From NCBI GenBank assembly GCA_013141435.1, contig JABFQZ010000007.1, positions 1 to 47,777 of the forward strand: a stretch of 47,777 nucleotides of DNA, given 5' to 3'. Below, one piece after another: positions 9,270 through 19,039 of the stretch. The DNA comes from Ferruginibacter sp. (GTDB lineage Bacteria; Bacteroidota; Bacteroidia; Chitinophagales; Chitinophagaceae). The notes beneath the pieces are model-generated. The model worked only from the letters and a program-made list of their open reading frames with translations. It did no database searches and had not been told where the DNA came from. Each line of letters starts with the position of its first letter. Position 1 is the stretch's first letter. The translations under genes and the position numbers were made by a program.

Positions 9270-10094
9270 TTGTCAAAATCTATAGCCCTATTTTTGTTTT
9301 GTATATTTTGTATTTTTTTTGTTGATGGCCAATCGCTACGATATGCTATAAGCATGCCTTACGTGGGTTTGGGTGCTTATACAACCAAACAATTAGATCC
9401 TTTTTCTTTTACTGGTAATCAGGCTACTCTTGCCCAAATAAAAACTGCTGGTGTGGGTGTGTATGGTGAGCGAAGGTTTTTGATATCCGAAAATAGTGTG
9501 TATGGCTTAGCTGCTGCAATACCTACAAAAAAAGGAAACGTAGGCGTGCAAATAAATTATGCTGGCTTTGCTAATTTTAATGAGCAAAAGGTTGGGCTTT
9601 CTTATGCTCGTAACCTTGGAAGTAAGGTAGATATTGGTGTTCAGTTTAATTATTATGGATACAAAGTGCCTGCATATACTAACGCATCGGCAATAAATTT
9701 TGAAGCTGGGGCAGTGGTACATTTATCCGAAAAATTAAATGCTGGTGTGCATGTATATAGCCCAGTTGGTGGCAAATTAGATAAAGGAGGTAACGAAAAA
9801 TTGGCTTCAGCTTATAAATTAGGGTTAGGGTACGATGCATCGGATAATTTTTACATAAGTTCCGAAATTATTAAAGAAGAAAACCAAACAGTAAATATAA
9901 CAAGTGGTATTCAATATCATTTTCAAAAACAATTTTTTGCCCGTGCTGGTTTTAGAAGTGATAACAACACAGGCTATGCTGGCATTGGTTTTAAGTATAG
10001 TAAATTTAGAATAGATGTATCTTCAAGCTTTCATTCTCAACTTGGTGTTTCTCCAGGTTTTTTAATTATTTATAATTTTAAAGAAGATAAATAA
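9270..10094 (+). CDS. Predicted outer-membrane beta-barrel protein (PorQ/UPF0164-like)
   Basis: 274 aa with a signal peptide (SKSIALFLFCIFCIFFVDGQ). The rest is built of alternating-hydrophobicity strands with many Gly and aromatic residues, as in small outer-membrane barrels. The region from LGAYTTKQLDPFSFTGNQATLA through GVGVYGERRFL recalls the PorV/PorQ/UPF0164 superfamily, but this is resemblance by eye only. The start is TTG at 9270: a stop lies five codons upstream, and the only nearby ATG is after the signal peptide. The stop overlaps the next gene's ATG by one base (TAATG), so the two are translationally coupled. This argues for a shared function with the HhH/barrel protein. Confidence 0.75.
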   Translation: MSKSIALFLFCIFCIFFVDGQSLRYAISMPYVGLGAYTTKQLDPFSFTGNQATLAQIKTAGVGVYGERRFLISENSVYGLAAAIPTKKGNVGVQINYAGFANFNEQKVGLSYARNLGSKVDIGVQFNYYGYKVPAYTNASAINFEAGAVVHLSEKLNAGVHVYSPVGGKLDKGGNEKLASAYKLGLGYDASDNFYISSEIIKEENQTVNITSGIQYHFQKQFFARAGFRSDNNTGYAGIGFKYSKFRIDVSSSFHSQLGVSPGFLIIYNFKEDK

Positions 10095-12163
10095 TGAAGC
10101 ACATTTGTACATTTTTTATTGCTCTTTTTATTGTATTTAATACAAAAGCACAACTGCCCGAAAAACAGCAAGAAACTACTACTACTGAGCAACAGTTAGA
10201 AAGCTTAACAGAAAACAATGAAGATGCCGAAACAGAGGATGATGCTTTTTTGCAACAAATGTTGCAGTATCAAAAAAATCCAATTAATGTAAATTATGCA
10301 TCAGAAACCGATTTAAAAGAACTTCGTATTCTTTCTGCCATACAAATACACAATTTTATTAATTATCGTAATTATATTGGCATATTAATTGATGTTTATG
10401 AACTACAAGCCGTGCCAGGTTGGGATGTAGCAACAATTCAAAAAATAAGACCATATATTACAGTAGCCACTAACGCTAATTTGGTAACTACAATTGGCAA
10501 AAGATTGGTTGGTGGAGAACATTCTATTTTGTTAAGAGTTTCGCAAAATGTTGAAAAAGCAAAAGGTTACAAAATAGATCAAAATACAAGCAAAAACTAC
10601 TACCCAGGTTCGCCACAACGGTTGTTTATGCGCTATCGTTACAATTATAAAAACCTTTTGCAATATGGTATTGTAGCCGAAAAAGATGCTGGCGAGCAAT
10701 TTTTTAAAGGATCTCAAAAGCAAGGATTCGATTTTTATTCGGCTCATATTTTTGCCAAAAATATTGGGCTTGTAAAATCGCTTGCTATAGGTGATTATAC
10801 AGTAAACATGGGGCAAGGCCTTACACAATGGATGAGCCTAGCTTTTAAAAAAGGTCCCGATGTTGTGGCTACAAAACGGGAAGCCGAAGTGCTGCGACCT
10901 TATAACTCTGCCGGCGAAGTGTTTTTTCATAGAGGTGTAGGTATTACTATGGCTAAAAACAAATGGCAAGCTACTGCTTTTGCATCGTACAAAAAAGTAG
11001 ATGCCAATTTTGCCGAAGGCGATAGTACCATTACGCAAGATGACTATGTTACTTCATTTCAAACCTCAGGTTTTCATCGTACAGCCAGCGAAGTGACTGA
11101 TAAAGGAATAAATAAACAATTGGCATTTGGAGGAAATTTATCATATCAATTAAAAAATGTTCATGTGGGGTTTAATGCGATACAATACAGTTTTAAATAC
11201 CCATTGCAAAAATCTGTCGAGCCTTACAATTTATATGCCCTTTCTGGCAAAAATTTTGGAAACTACAGTGCCGATTATAGTTATACACACAATAATTTTC
11301 ATTTTTTTGGCGAAGCTGCTATATCAAGCAAAAAATACCCAGCATTTATAAATGGTTTACTTATAAGTGTAGCCAATAATGTCGATATGAGTTTTGTATA
11401 TCGCAATATATCTAAGGGTTACCAATCGTTATACACAAATGCCTTTACCGAAAGTAGTACACCTACAAACGAAAAAGGTTTGTTTTTGGGCATTAGCATA
11501 AAACCCACTACGGCATACACAATAAGTGCTTACGCCGATTTTTATAGTTTTAAATGGCTACGTTATAGGGTAAATGCACCAACTACTGGCTCAGACTATG
11601 TGATACAGCTTAATTATAAACCCAACAAAATATTTGAAATTTATACAAGGTTTAAAGCTGAATCTAAATCTATAAATTACAACCCCAATAATATAACCCT
11701 AAACCCTGTAATACCACAACCTAAGCAAGCTTGGCGTACACATTTGGTATATAAAATAAACCCACAAATAACTTTTAAAACTAGGGTAGAAGCAGTATGG
11801 TTCGATAAAAAAGGTTTGGCAAAAGAAAATGGGTTTCTTTTATATGCTGATGTAGCTTATAAGCCAATGATGAAGCCATTTAGCGGTAACATTCGTTTGC
11901 AATATTTTGAAACAGATGGCTATAATAGTAGGTTGTATGCTTACGAAAACGATGTGTTGTATAGTTTTTCTATTCCAGTTTTTTACGATAAGGGATATAG
12001 ATACTATGTAAATGTAAATTACGATATTAGTAAAAATCTTACAGTTTGGGCGAGGGTTTCGCAATACGTATATTCCGATAAAACAACCGTAGGTACAGGG
12101 CTAGATGAAATAAATGGTAACCACAAAACCGAAGCTAAATTGCAATTATTGTATAGGTTTTAA
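10094..12163 (+). CDS. Helix-hairpin-helix (ComEA-like) outer-membrane barrel protein
   Basis: 689 aa. Signal peptide (MKHICTFFIALFIVFNTKAQ), then a Gln/Glu/Thr-rich acidic linker (about 21-60). At about 60-125 is a ComEA-type helix-hairpin-helix region (INVNYASETDLKELRILS, then LQAVPGWDVATIQKIRPYI). From about 150 to the end is a long beta-rich segment rich in Tyr/Phe that ends in LLYRF, a terminal aromatic typical of outer-membrane barrels. Similar proteins of this length are widespread in Bacteroidota and uncharacterised. HhH repeats of this kind usually contact DNA backbone, so a role in DNA uptake or binding at the outer membrane is possible but unproved. Coupled to the upstream barrel gene by a one-base overlap. 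Confidence 0.82.
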   Translation: MKHICTFFIALFIVFNTKAQLPEKQQETTTTEQQLESLTENNEDAETEDDAFLQQMLQYQKNPINVNYASETDLKELRILSAIQIHNFINYRNYIGILIDVYELQAVPGWDVATIQKIRPYITVATNANLVTTIGKRLVGGEHSILLRVSQNVEKAKGYKIDQNTSKNYYPGSPQRLFMRYRYNYKNLLQYGIVAEKDAGEQFFKGSQKQGFDFYSAHIFAKNIGLVKSLAIGDYTVNMGQGLTQWMSLAFKKGPDVVATKREAEVLRPYNSAGEVFFHRGVGITMAKNKWQATAFASYKKVDANFAEGDSTITQDDYVTSFQTSGFHRTASEVTDKGINKQLAFGGNLSYQLKNVHVGFNAIQYSFKYPLQKSVEPYNLYALSGKNFGNYSADYSYTHNNFHFFGEAAISSKKYPAFINGLLISVANNVDMSFVYRNISKGYQSLYTNAFTESSTPTNEKGLFLGISIKPTTAYTISAYADFYSFKWLRYRVNAPTTGSDYVIQLNYKPNKIFEIYTRFKAESKSINYNPNNITLNPVIPQPKQAWRTHLVYKINPQITFKTRVEAVWFDKKGLAKENGFLLYADVAYKPMMKPFSGNIRLQYFETDGYNSRLYAYENDVLYSFSIPVFYDKGYRYYVNVNYDISKNLTVWARVSQYVYSDKTTVGTGLDEINGNHKTEAKLQLLYRF

Positions 12164-12422
12164 TTTTCTGAAACTAAATTTTCAATAATATAACTTTGTG
12201 TACTTTGTAATCTTTGCTTCTTTGTGTGAAAAAAAACGCTTTTTGGCGTTCAAAACAAAAGAATAAATCTTATTTTAACAATTTTTTGCCATAATGCAGC
12301 ATATTTTAAAAGCAAGTTGTCATTATATATAAGTACGGTAAGAAAAAATAATTTTTAACAAAATTTTTATGTTAAAAATTTTTCCTTATTTTTACGTTTC
12401 ATTAATTATTAATTTATAACTC
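12164..12422. other. Non-coding gap with CTTTG-rich stretch before susC
   Basis: No gene seen. The stretch at about 12194-12228 contains repeated CTTTG words (ACTTTGTGTACTTTGTAATC and onward), reminiscent of -7 boxes. A short AACGC/GCGTT hairpin lies at 12235-12250. A near-consensus TACGTTTC at 12393-12400 is a candidate -7 box for the SusC operon, about 22 bases before its ATG. Confidence 0.35.
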
Positions 12423-15400
12423 ATGACAAGAATCTTATCACTTATTGTGGTGTTTATGCTTAGCGGAGCATTAGCATTTTCACAAAGCCGGGTAGTAACC
12501 GGAAAAATAACTAACGATAAAGGAGTAGGTGTACCAAACGCAACGGTAAAATCAAGCAATTCTTCTGCTGGAACTTCAACTGAAGTTGATGGCTCGTTTT
12601 CAATTAAAGTAGCTAACGGTACTAGACTTACCGTATCTTCTGTAGGGTACGAAACACAGACTATTAATGTTGGTAATCAATCTGTTGTTAGTGTTTCTTT
12701 AAAATCAGCTAACGTGGCTTTACAAGAAGTAGTAATCACTTCTGCTTTGGGAATTTCAAGAACCAAAAAAAGCGCAGGATTTGCTTCTACAAAAATAGCA
12801 AGTGCCGAGCTTATACAAGCTGCACCAGTTAATTTAGTAAATGGCTTGCAAGGTAAGGTTTCGGGGCTTAATGTATCTGGTCTAAATGGAGGCGTATTGG
12901 AAGAAGTTAGTATTAAATTACGTGGTATTCGTTCTCTAACTGGAAACAATAATCCATTACTGGTTTTAGATGGTATAATTACACCTTTAAGTTTTTTAAA
13001 CTCTATAAACCCGCAAGATATTGTAGATGTTAATATATTAAAATCGCAAGCAGCAGCAGGCGTATACGGCTCCGATGCTGTAAATGGTGTTATATTGGTT
13101 ACTACCAAAAGGGGAAGTAAAGATGGTAACCCTACCATCACTTTTAGCAATACTACTCAGTTTACATCTATATCTTTTTACCCTAAATTTCAAAACCAAT
13201 TTGGTAGTGGTGGGTCTGGTAGTTATATTCCTTACGAAAACTGGTCGTGGGGACCAGAATTTGATGGCTCTATGAAACCATTAGGTTCTCCTTTAATAAA
13301 TGGGTTACAACAAAATGTAGTATATAGCCCTAATAACTCCCGAAAAGAATTTTTTAATACTGGGGTTACTAGTCAAAACGACTTGTCTTTTAGCGCCAAA
13401 GAATTTTATTTTAGTGTGCAAGATGCTAGAATAACTGGGATAGTGCCTGGTGATAAAAATCGTCGTACAAGTTTTCGTATGAATGCCGATAAATCTTATA
13501 ATAAATTTTCAATTGGACTTAACACTAATTATACACAACAAAATTTTGATTTGTTCGACGATAATGCCATGGGTAATTATAATGCTGCAAATAATGTTGG
13601 TTTAAATGGAGGTTTGTTTAATTTAATTCTAAACACTCCAGCCCATGTGCCGATTACAAGCTATAAAGATTATAATACTAACCCTTTTGGGGGCTACAAC
13701 ACATACTTTAACCATTATGGTTTAAACCCTTATGTGGCTATCGATAACTGGCGTAGAGTAGGAAAAGTGGATAATATTGTTACCAATGCTAATGTTGGGT
13801 ACAAGATATCGCAAAATTTCAATTTTACTTGGAGGCTTGGTGCACAATTTAGAATTGCTAATGTAAGAAACACAGCGGCAGGTCTTGTAAAAACAGCTGA
13901 TAATGTAAATACAAACAATTCAATACCTGGAGGCGTAAATGAATCATTTAACCGCAATAGCAGAATGTCATCTGAATTATTTGCTACTTATACTAAATCT
14001 ATAAGAAGAATTAAAGCAACTGTTATTGCAGGGCACTACTGGAGAGAAACACAAATAAAAAATAGTGTAGTAGGAGCTACAAATTTAGTTGTACCTAACT
14101 TATTTAGTATATCAAATGGAGTTGGTGGTACATCAGGTAGTAATCCTTTTTCTAAAACAAGAAATGTTGCAGCTATAGGGCAGCTTAATTTAAGTTATAA
14201 TAACTGGGCATTTATAGAATTAATAGGTAGAAATGAGTGGACATCTATATTAAACCTTTCCGACAGAAATGGTAAAGCAGGAAACAATTCATATTTTTAT
14301 CCTACTGTAAATGCATCTTTGGTATTATCTGATGCTATACCATCTTTAAAAAATAGCTTTATTTCTTTATTAAAATTAAGAGGCTCATATTCTAAAACTG
14401 GAAACGTAAGTGCGTTAAATGCTTACGAAACAGCTACTACTTATGGAGCTAATGGTTTTGGTTTTCCTTACAATGTTCCTGGATTTAGTGCTGGTAACAT
14501 AGCAAGAGATCCATATATTGAACCAGAATTTGTAGAAGGTAAAGAATATGGTATAGAAATTGGTTTATTAAAAAACCGTATAAACTTTGAATTTTCTGCA
14601 TATAACCAAAATAATACTAAGCAAATTATAGATATAAGTGTACCAGCAGCTACTGGCTATACTCAAAGTACTGTAAATGCGGCAAGCTTTATCAATAAAG
14701 GGTATGAGTTCGATTTAAAACTTACACCACTAATTAAACTTGGTGATTTGCACTTATCAGTAAAAACAAATTTTGCATATAATACTACAGAAATTAAAGA
14801 GTTGTATCCTGGTTTAGATAAATTAGGAGTTGGTGGATTACTAGCTGCTGGTAATTTTGGGTTGGTAGGAAAACCTGCATTTGTTTGGTTAGCTACGGAT
14901 TATGTTAGGGATTCTATCGGTAGAGTAGAAGTAGACGGGGTAACTGGTGTTCCAAAAGTGAATTCAATTGCAAAAGAATATGGCCGTACTTCACCAACTT
15001 GGATAGCTGGTATTACACCATCTATCACATACAAAAATATTACTTTGTCGGTTGTAGGTGAGTATCGTACAGGTCATAATACATACCATGGTATGGGTAG
15101 TGCAATGGCTTGGACAGGCGTTTCTGCACAATCTGCTCTAAACTCTAGAGAGCGTTTTGTATATCCAAATTCTTATTATGTAGATGGTAGTGGTAAAAAA
15201 GTAGCCAATACTAATATTACTATTAATGATATCAACAATTTTTATACATCTGAGTTCCGTCAAGCAAACTCTAACTTTATTACCAGTGCTGCATCTTGGA
15301 GAATCCGTGAAGTTTCATTAGGTTACGAGTTTCCAGCGCAATTATTTTCTAACCAAAAAATGATAAAAGGCATTAGCATTAGCTTTAACGCTCGTAATTT

Positions 15401-15599
15401 ATTTTTATGGGTTCCAAAATCTAACCAGTTTAACGACCCTGATTTTGTTGACCAAAATACATCAACTGGTGGTGCTGTTACAAATAATACATCAACAGGT
15501 GGTACTGCTACAAGTAATACACAAGGTTTTCAATCATTTACTACAGCTGCTAATCCAGCTACTAGAGTAGTAGGGTTTAATATAACAGCTAAATTTTAA
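12423..15599 (+). CDS. SusC/RagA family TonB-dependent outer-membrane transporter
   Basis: 1058 aa, normal SusC size. Signal peptide to about residue 21; carboxypeptidase-regulatory-like domain about 24-100 (VTGKITNDKGVGVPNATVKS); TonB-box-like region ALQEVVITSALGISR at 99-113; plug domain about 115-232 (NLVNGLQGKVSGL, IKLRGIRSLTGNNNPLLVLDG, GVYGSDAVNGVILVTTKRG). The remainder is the 22-strand barrel. The C-terminus has a Thr/Ser/Gly-rich repeat (NNTSTGGTATSNT) in a late loop. It imports an oligomeric nutrient together with the SusD-like lipoprotein 21 bases downstream. The substrate cannot be read from the sequence because no enzyme or regulator gene adjoins. Confidence 0.96.
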   Translation: MTRILSLIVVFMLSGALAFSQSRVVTGKITNDKGVGVPNATVKSSNSSAGTSTEVDGSFSIKVANGTRLTVSSVGYETQTINVGNQSVVSVSLKSANVALQEVVITSALGISRTKKSAGFASTKIASAELIQAAPVNLVNGLQGKVSGLNVSGLNGGVLEEVSIKLRGIRSLTGNNNPLLVLDGIITPLSFLNSINPQDIVDVNILKSQAAAGVYGSDAVNGVILVTTKRGSKDGNPTITFSNTTQFTSISFYPKFQNQFGSGGSGSYIPYENWSWGPEFDGSMKPLGSPLINGLQQNVVYSPNNSRKEFFNTGVTSQNDLSFSAKEFYFSVQDARITGIVPGDKNRRTSFRMNADKSYNKFSIGLNTNYTQQNFDLFDDNAMGNYNAANNVGLNGGLFNLILNTPAHVPITSYKDYNTNPFGGYNTYFNHYGLNPYVAIDNWRRVGKVDNIVTNANVGYKISQNFNFTWRLGAQFRIANVRNTAAGLVKTADNVNTNNSIPGGVNESFNRNSRMSSELFATYTKSIRRIKATVIAGHYWRETQIKNSVVGATNLVVPNLFSISNGVGGTSGSNPFSKTRNVAAIGQLNLSYNNWAFIELIGRNEWTSILNLSDRNGKAGNNSYFYPTVNASLVLSDAIPSLKNSFISLLKLRGSYSKTGNVSALNAYETATTYGANGFGFPYNVPGFSAGNIARDPYIEPEFVEGKEYGIEIGLLKNRINFEFSAYNQNNTKQIIDISVPAATGYTQSTVNAASFINKGYEFDLKLTPLIKLGDLHLSVKTNFAYNTTEIKELYPGLDKLGVGGLLAAGNFGLVGKPAFVWLATDYVRDSIGRVEVDGVTGVPKVNSIAKEYGRTSPTWIAGITPSITYKNITLSVVGEYRTGHNTYHGMGSAMAWTGVSAQSALNSRERFVYPNSYYVDGSGKKVANTNITINDINNFYTSEFRQANSNFITSAASWRIREVSLGYEFPAQLFSNQKMIKGISISFNARNLFLWVPKSNQFNDPDFVDQNTSTGGAVTNNTSTGGTATSNTQGFQSFTTAANPATRVVGFNITAKF

Positions 15600-15620
15600 T
15601 AATTTAAAAAATAAGTAAAA

Positions 15621-17186
15621 ATGAAAAAATACATATTTTATATATCAATTTTTGTAAGTTTGATATTATCAAGTTGTAGTAAAGACTATTTTGATATCAA
15701 TCAAAATCCAAACACTGCTACTGAGCCAGCAGTTACTACTAACTTACTTTTGCCAACAGCATTGCATAATACTGGATTTATGTATGGCACTACAGGTGCT
15801 GCTACTGCACGTTGGATGGGAATGTGGACAAGGGGTGGTGATTATGGACCTAACAATGAAGAAGAATCTTATGATATTACTACTAATTTTGGAACAAGTA
15901 CTGTTCAATGGGCTAACTGGTACAATTTCACTTTCGATTATGTAGTTTTGGAAAAGAAAGCTTTGGCTACTGGTCAAAATATTTATGCTGCTATAGCTAA
16001 AACAATGAAAACAGTAGCTTTCATGAATTTGGTAGATCAGTTTAACAATGTACCATATTCCAAAGCATTTGATTTGGACAATAATATATTGCCTGCTTAC
16101 GATAAGGGACCTGCTATTTATAAAGATTTATTTGCTCAATTAGATGCAGCTTTGGTATTATTAAATACTGCAGTGGTAGGTAAAGATTTTGATATTACAA
16201 ATGCCGATATTATGTATAAAGGTAATATTGTATATTGGAAAAGATTTATAAATACCCAAAGATTAAAGTTAATATTGAGATTAGTTAATACTGGTACAAC
16301 AGTCATTAATCCAACTACTGAAATGGCTAAAATAACTTCTGATGGCTACATAGGAACTTCCCCACTTGATGCTGCAACGGTTGATCCTGGTTATGTAAAA
16401 GCAAATAATACTGCACAAATATCTCAACAAAATCCATTTTGGGATACGTATAAAGCAGATGTAGCTGGTACAGCATTCGATAGATTTAATAGAGCTAACA
16501 ACTTTGCTTTAACGTTATTGAAGTCGACTACTAACGACATCCGTTATCAATATTATTATGATAAGGCAACAACACCTTTGGGTGGTAACCTTTGGGCAGG
16601 TATGCCATACGGTTATCCTTCTATTGCTGGTTTGCCTAGTTCTGCAAATACATCTGGAGTAGGTGGTCCTGGTTTAGCAAAATCTTATTCACAGGGGCAA
16701 TGGATTTTGACAACTATAGAAAGTAAATTTTTGCAAGCTGAGGCTATTGCTAGAGGTTTAATTACTGGCGGTGGAACACCTCAAATAGCATTGGATAATG
16801 CAATAAGAGAATCTTTTAATTGGCTTGGAGTAACAAATGCAGCAGTTGAAGCTAACAATTACATAGCTTCTGCTCCAGTAGCATATACTAAAGTTTCTGG
16901 TGCAGTTAATGGTAATTCAGCAGATATTGATGTAATTATAAAGCAAAAATACTTAAGCATGATAGGAATAAGCAATTTTGAACCTTGGACAGATTATAGA
17001 AGAATTGGTAGTGCAGGTTTAATTGCTTTTTATGCTCCTTGCTTTTCTGTAAATGCTTCAGCTGCTGGTAAATTAATTCCTCATAGATTTAGATATCCAC
17101 AAAGAGAGTATAATTTTAACACTTCAAATGTTGCAGCTGAAGGAGATCCTAATCCACAATCTTCAAAAATTTTCTGGGCAAAATAA
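15621..17186 (+). CDS. SusD/RagB family nutrient-binding lipoprotein
   Basis: 521 aa. A lipobox LILSSC puts the lipidated Cys at residue 19, followed by SKDYFDINQNPNTATEP, the usual start of the SusD-like_2 group. The helical TPR-like core shows ARWMGMWTRGGDY and the later FLQAEAIARG segment. The C-terminal RFRYPQREYNFN is characteristic of SusD-like_2 proteins. It caps the SusC barrel at the cell surface and captures the ligand. Gap to SusC is 21 bases and to the DUF1735 gene 26 bases, so one operon. The lack of polysaccharide-degrading genes nearby leaves open peptides or small glycans as substrate. Confidence 0.95.
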   Translation: MKKYIFYISIFVSLILSSCSKDYFDINQNPNTATEPAVTTNLLLPTALHNTGFMYGTTGAATARWMGMWTRGGDYGPNNEEESYDITTNFGTSTVQWANWYNFTFDYVVLEKKALATGQNIYAAIAKTMKTVAFMNLVDQFNNVPYSKAFDLDNNILPAYDKGPAIYKDLFAQLDAALVLLNTAVVGKDFDITNADIMYKGNIVYWKRFINTQRLKLILRLVNTGTTVINPTTEMAKITSDGYIGTSPLDAATVDPGYVKANNTAQISQQNPFWDTYKADVAGTAFDRFNRANNFALTLLKSTTNDIRYQYYYDKATTPLGGNLWAGMPYGYPSIAGLPSSANTSGVGGPGLAKSYSQGQWILTTIESKFLQAEAIARGLITGGGTPQIALDNAIRESFNWLGVTNAAVEANNYIASAPVAYTKVSGAVNGNSADIDVIIKQKYLSMIGISNFEPWTDYRRIGSAGLIAFYAPCFSVNASAAGKLIPHRFRYPQREYNFNTSNVAAEGDPNPQSSKIFWAK

Positions 17187-17212
17187 ATAAATAAAAAACA
17201 AATATATATATT

Positions 17213-18163
17213 ATGAAAAAATATTTTAAAATTTTAGCTTTGGCTTCCATGGTTTTCTCTTTCGGATCTTGCTTAAAAGATAAAAATTATGATAATGGTC
17301 TCACAGGAATTAAACTCGATAATCCTCCCAAAGTTATTGAATTAGGATATAAGTTTAGTTTAGACAAAAGTCAAACATTAGGTTTAGATTTTGTTAATTC
17401 TGTAGTTGATGCTAGTTTAGTAACTGTTAGGTTAGCTGCTAATGATCCTGCAACTGAAGATATAACAGTTGTTTTAGATACAACCGGTACAGGTGCTATC
17501 ATTACTACAAAAGGGGATTCTAATTTTAATAGGCTTCCAAGCTTATACTCTTTGCCAGCTACGGGTTTTACTGTAACTATTCCTAAAGGAAAGAGAGAAG
17601 TTGATCTTCTTGTAAAAACTAATGCATCACTATATAATCCATCTGCTGTATATGGGATTAATTTTAAATTGAAATCAGTTGTGCAGTCTGGATATGTTTT
17701 AAGTGGAAATTTTAACAGTTTTTATACTAAGTTAGGGGCTAAAAATCAATATGATGGTGAATATTCTTGTGAATTTACAAACTATCATCCAACTGCTAAT
17801 CCAGGTTATATTGGAACTACTCAAATAGTACATTTAGTAACAACTGGACCTAATACTAATAAAATATATTGGCCTTTGGCTGATGATTTTGCTGCTCCAT
17901 CATTGCTTAACGGAGCTCTTAATTATTTTGGTTCTCAAAGTCCAGAATATACATTTAATTCAGTTACTAATGTTGTAACTGTTCAGAATGCTTTCCCTGG
18001 TGCAGTTACTTTTTACACTATGAATCCTGGTTTTAACTCAAGATATGATGCTGTAAATAAAATAGTATATGCTAACTGGGGTTATAATTATGTAGGAGGT
18101 ACTTTTTCTGCTGCTACTTCTAGGGAATGGACTCAAAAAATGACCTATATTGGTCCTAGGTAA
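17213..18163 (+). CDS. DUF1735 (BT_3987-type) surface lipoprotein
   Basis: 316 aa. Lipobox FSFGSC, lipidated Cys20. The N-terminal half (about 30-150) fits DUF1735, an Ig-like adhesin domain (VTVRLAANDPATEDITVVLD, TVTIPKGKREVDLLV). The C-terminal half (about 175-316, from YDGEYSCEFTNYHP) looks like the domain that often follows it (DUF4361-like). Such proteins commonly accompany SusC/SusD pairs as surface glycan-binding lipoproteins. It is the last gene of the operon: a strong terminator starts 28 bases after its stop. Confidence 0.85.
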   Translation: MKKYFKILALASMVFSFGSCLKDKNYDNGLTGIKLDNPPKVIELGYKFSLDKSQTLGLDFVNSVVDASLVTVRLAANDPATEDITVVLDTTGTGAIITTKGDSNFNRLPSLYSLPATGFTVTIPKGKREVDLLVKTNASLYNPSAVYGINFKLKSVVQSGYVLSGNFNSFYTKLGAKNQYDGEYSCEFTNYHPTANPGYIGTTQIVHLVTTGPNTNKIYWPLADDFAAPSLLNGALNYFGSQSPEYTFNSVTNVVTVQNAFPGAVTFYTMNPGFNSRYDAVNKIVYANWGYNYVGGTFSAATSREWTQKMTYIGPR

Positions 18164-18191
18164 TTTTTTGTAACATAATTTTATTAAAAGA

Positions 18192-18222
18192 ACTATCGAA
18201 CAAAAATTCGGTAGTTTTTTTT
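18192..18222 (+). terminator. Rho-independent terminator of the SusC/SusD operon
   Basis: Stem ACTATCGAA / TTCGGTAGT (nine pairs, one G-T) around a six-base loop, followed by a run of T. It lies just after the DUF1735 stop and just before the DUF3467 promoter. Confidence 0.85.
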
Positions 18223-18226
18223 ACCC

Positions 18227-18234
18227 TAAATTTG
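18227..18234 (+). promoter_or_regulatory. -7 promoter box of the DUF3467 gene
   Basis: TAAATTTG, exact TAnnTTTG, 17 bases before the ATG at 18252 and directly after the upstream terminator. Confidence 0.6.
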
Positions 18235-18251
18235 CACAAAATAATTTATAA

Positions 18252-18566
18252 ATGGAACCAACAAATTTACCACCAAACCAAATAAACATTGAAATATCTG
18301 AAGAAACTTCAGAAGGTACTTACATTAATCTTGCTATAATTACACATAGCCATGCAGAGTTTGTGTACGATTTTGTAAATGTAATGCCTGGTACACCCAA
18401 GAGTAAAGTAAAAAGTAGAGTAATTATGACACCATTTCATGCCAAGCGCTTTATGAAAGCAATGGTTGAAAATATTCAGAAATTTGAAGCTGTAAATGGC
18501 ACTATACAAGATTTAGAAGCTGTAGAAATACCTTTTAATTTTGGCGGACCAGCTGGGCAAGCATAA
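18252..18566 (+). CDS. DUF3467 domain protein
   Basis: 104 aa, full length for the family. No signal peptide, so cytoplasmic. The pattern NINIEISEE-like start, then YINLAIITHSHAEFVYDFV, PGTPKSKVKSRVIMTPFHAKRF and a final Gly/Pro tail is the DUF3467 signature. Function is unknown; the fold is probably a small alpha/beta protein. It is transcribed on its own: a terminator lies upstream and its own -7 box 17 bases before the ATG. Confidence 0.9.
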   Translation: MEPTNLPPNQINIEISEETSEGTYINLAIITHSHAEFVYDFVNVMPGTPKSKVKSRVIMTPFHAKRFMKAMVENIQKFEAVNGTIQDLEAVEIPFNFGGPAGQA

Positions 18567-19039
18567 TTAACTTTTACGAATACAAGAGTTGTTAAAATTA
18601 ATATTTTCTATTGAATAATTTGTATCATTTTATAAAATTACATTATAATAATGAAAAATAGGAGGTGAAATTTTCTAGAGCCCTATGTTACTTTCAGATT
18701 ATTGATAGAAATGTAGCGAAAATGCTTTGTCTAAAGTTCTTTTGTATATATGATCAAAAAATACGCTGATGTAGTTGTAAATCTTTATTCGTATGTGGTT
18801 GGGAAAAGCAACTAAATAAACAATGTTTTAAGTACAATAACTTTATTATTTTGTTTACCAATAATAACAATCAGTTGAAGGGTAAAGAACCGATTTATTT
18901 AGTTTATAAATGTGTCTTAGAAATTCAGTGATACCCAAAACAAACACAGCTTCCTTATTTTAGTAAGGTTTGTAGAGGAGACTAATTTTTTTTTGCAAAA
19001 AATAGATGAAACCAGTAAAAATAACCATCTATTAATCAG

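Noticed and set aside
18661..19000. Possible small gene after a GGAGG-like sequence in the gap before gyrA
   Set aside because: Stops interrupt all frames, there is no codon pattern, and ribosome sites in Bacteroidota rarely rely on GGAGG.
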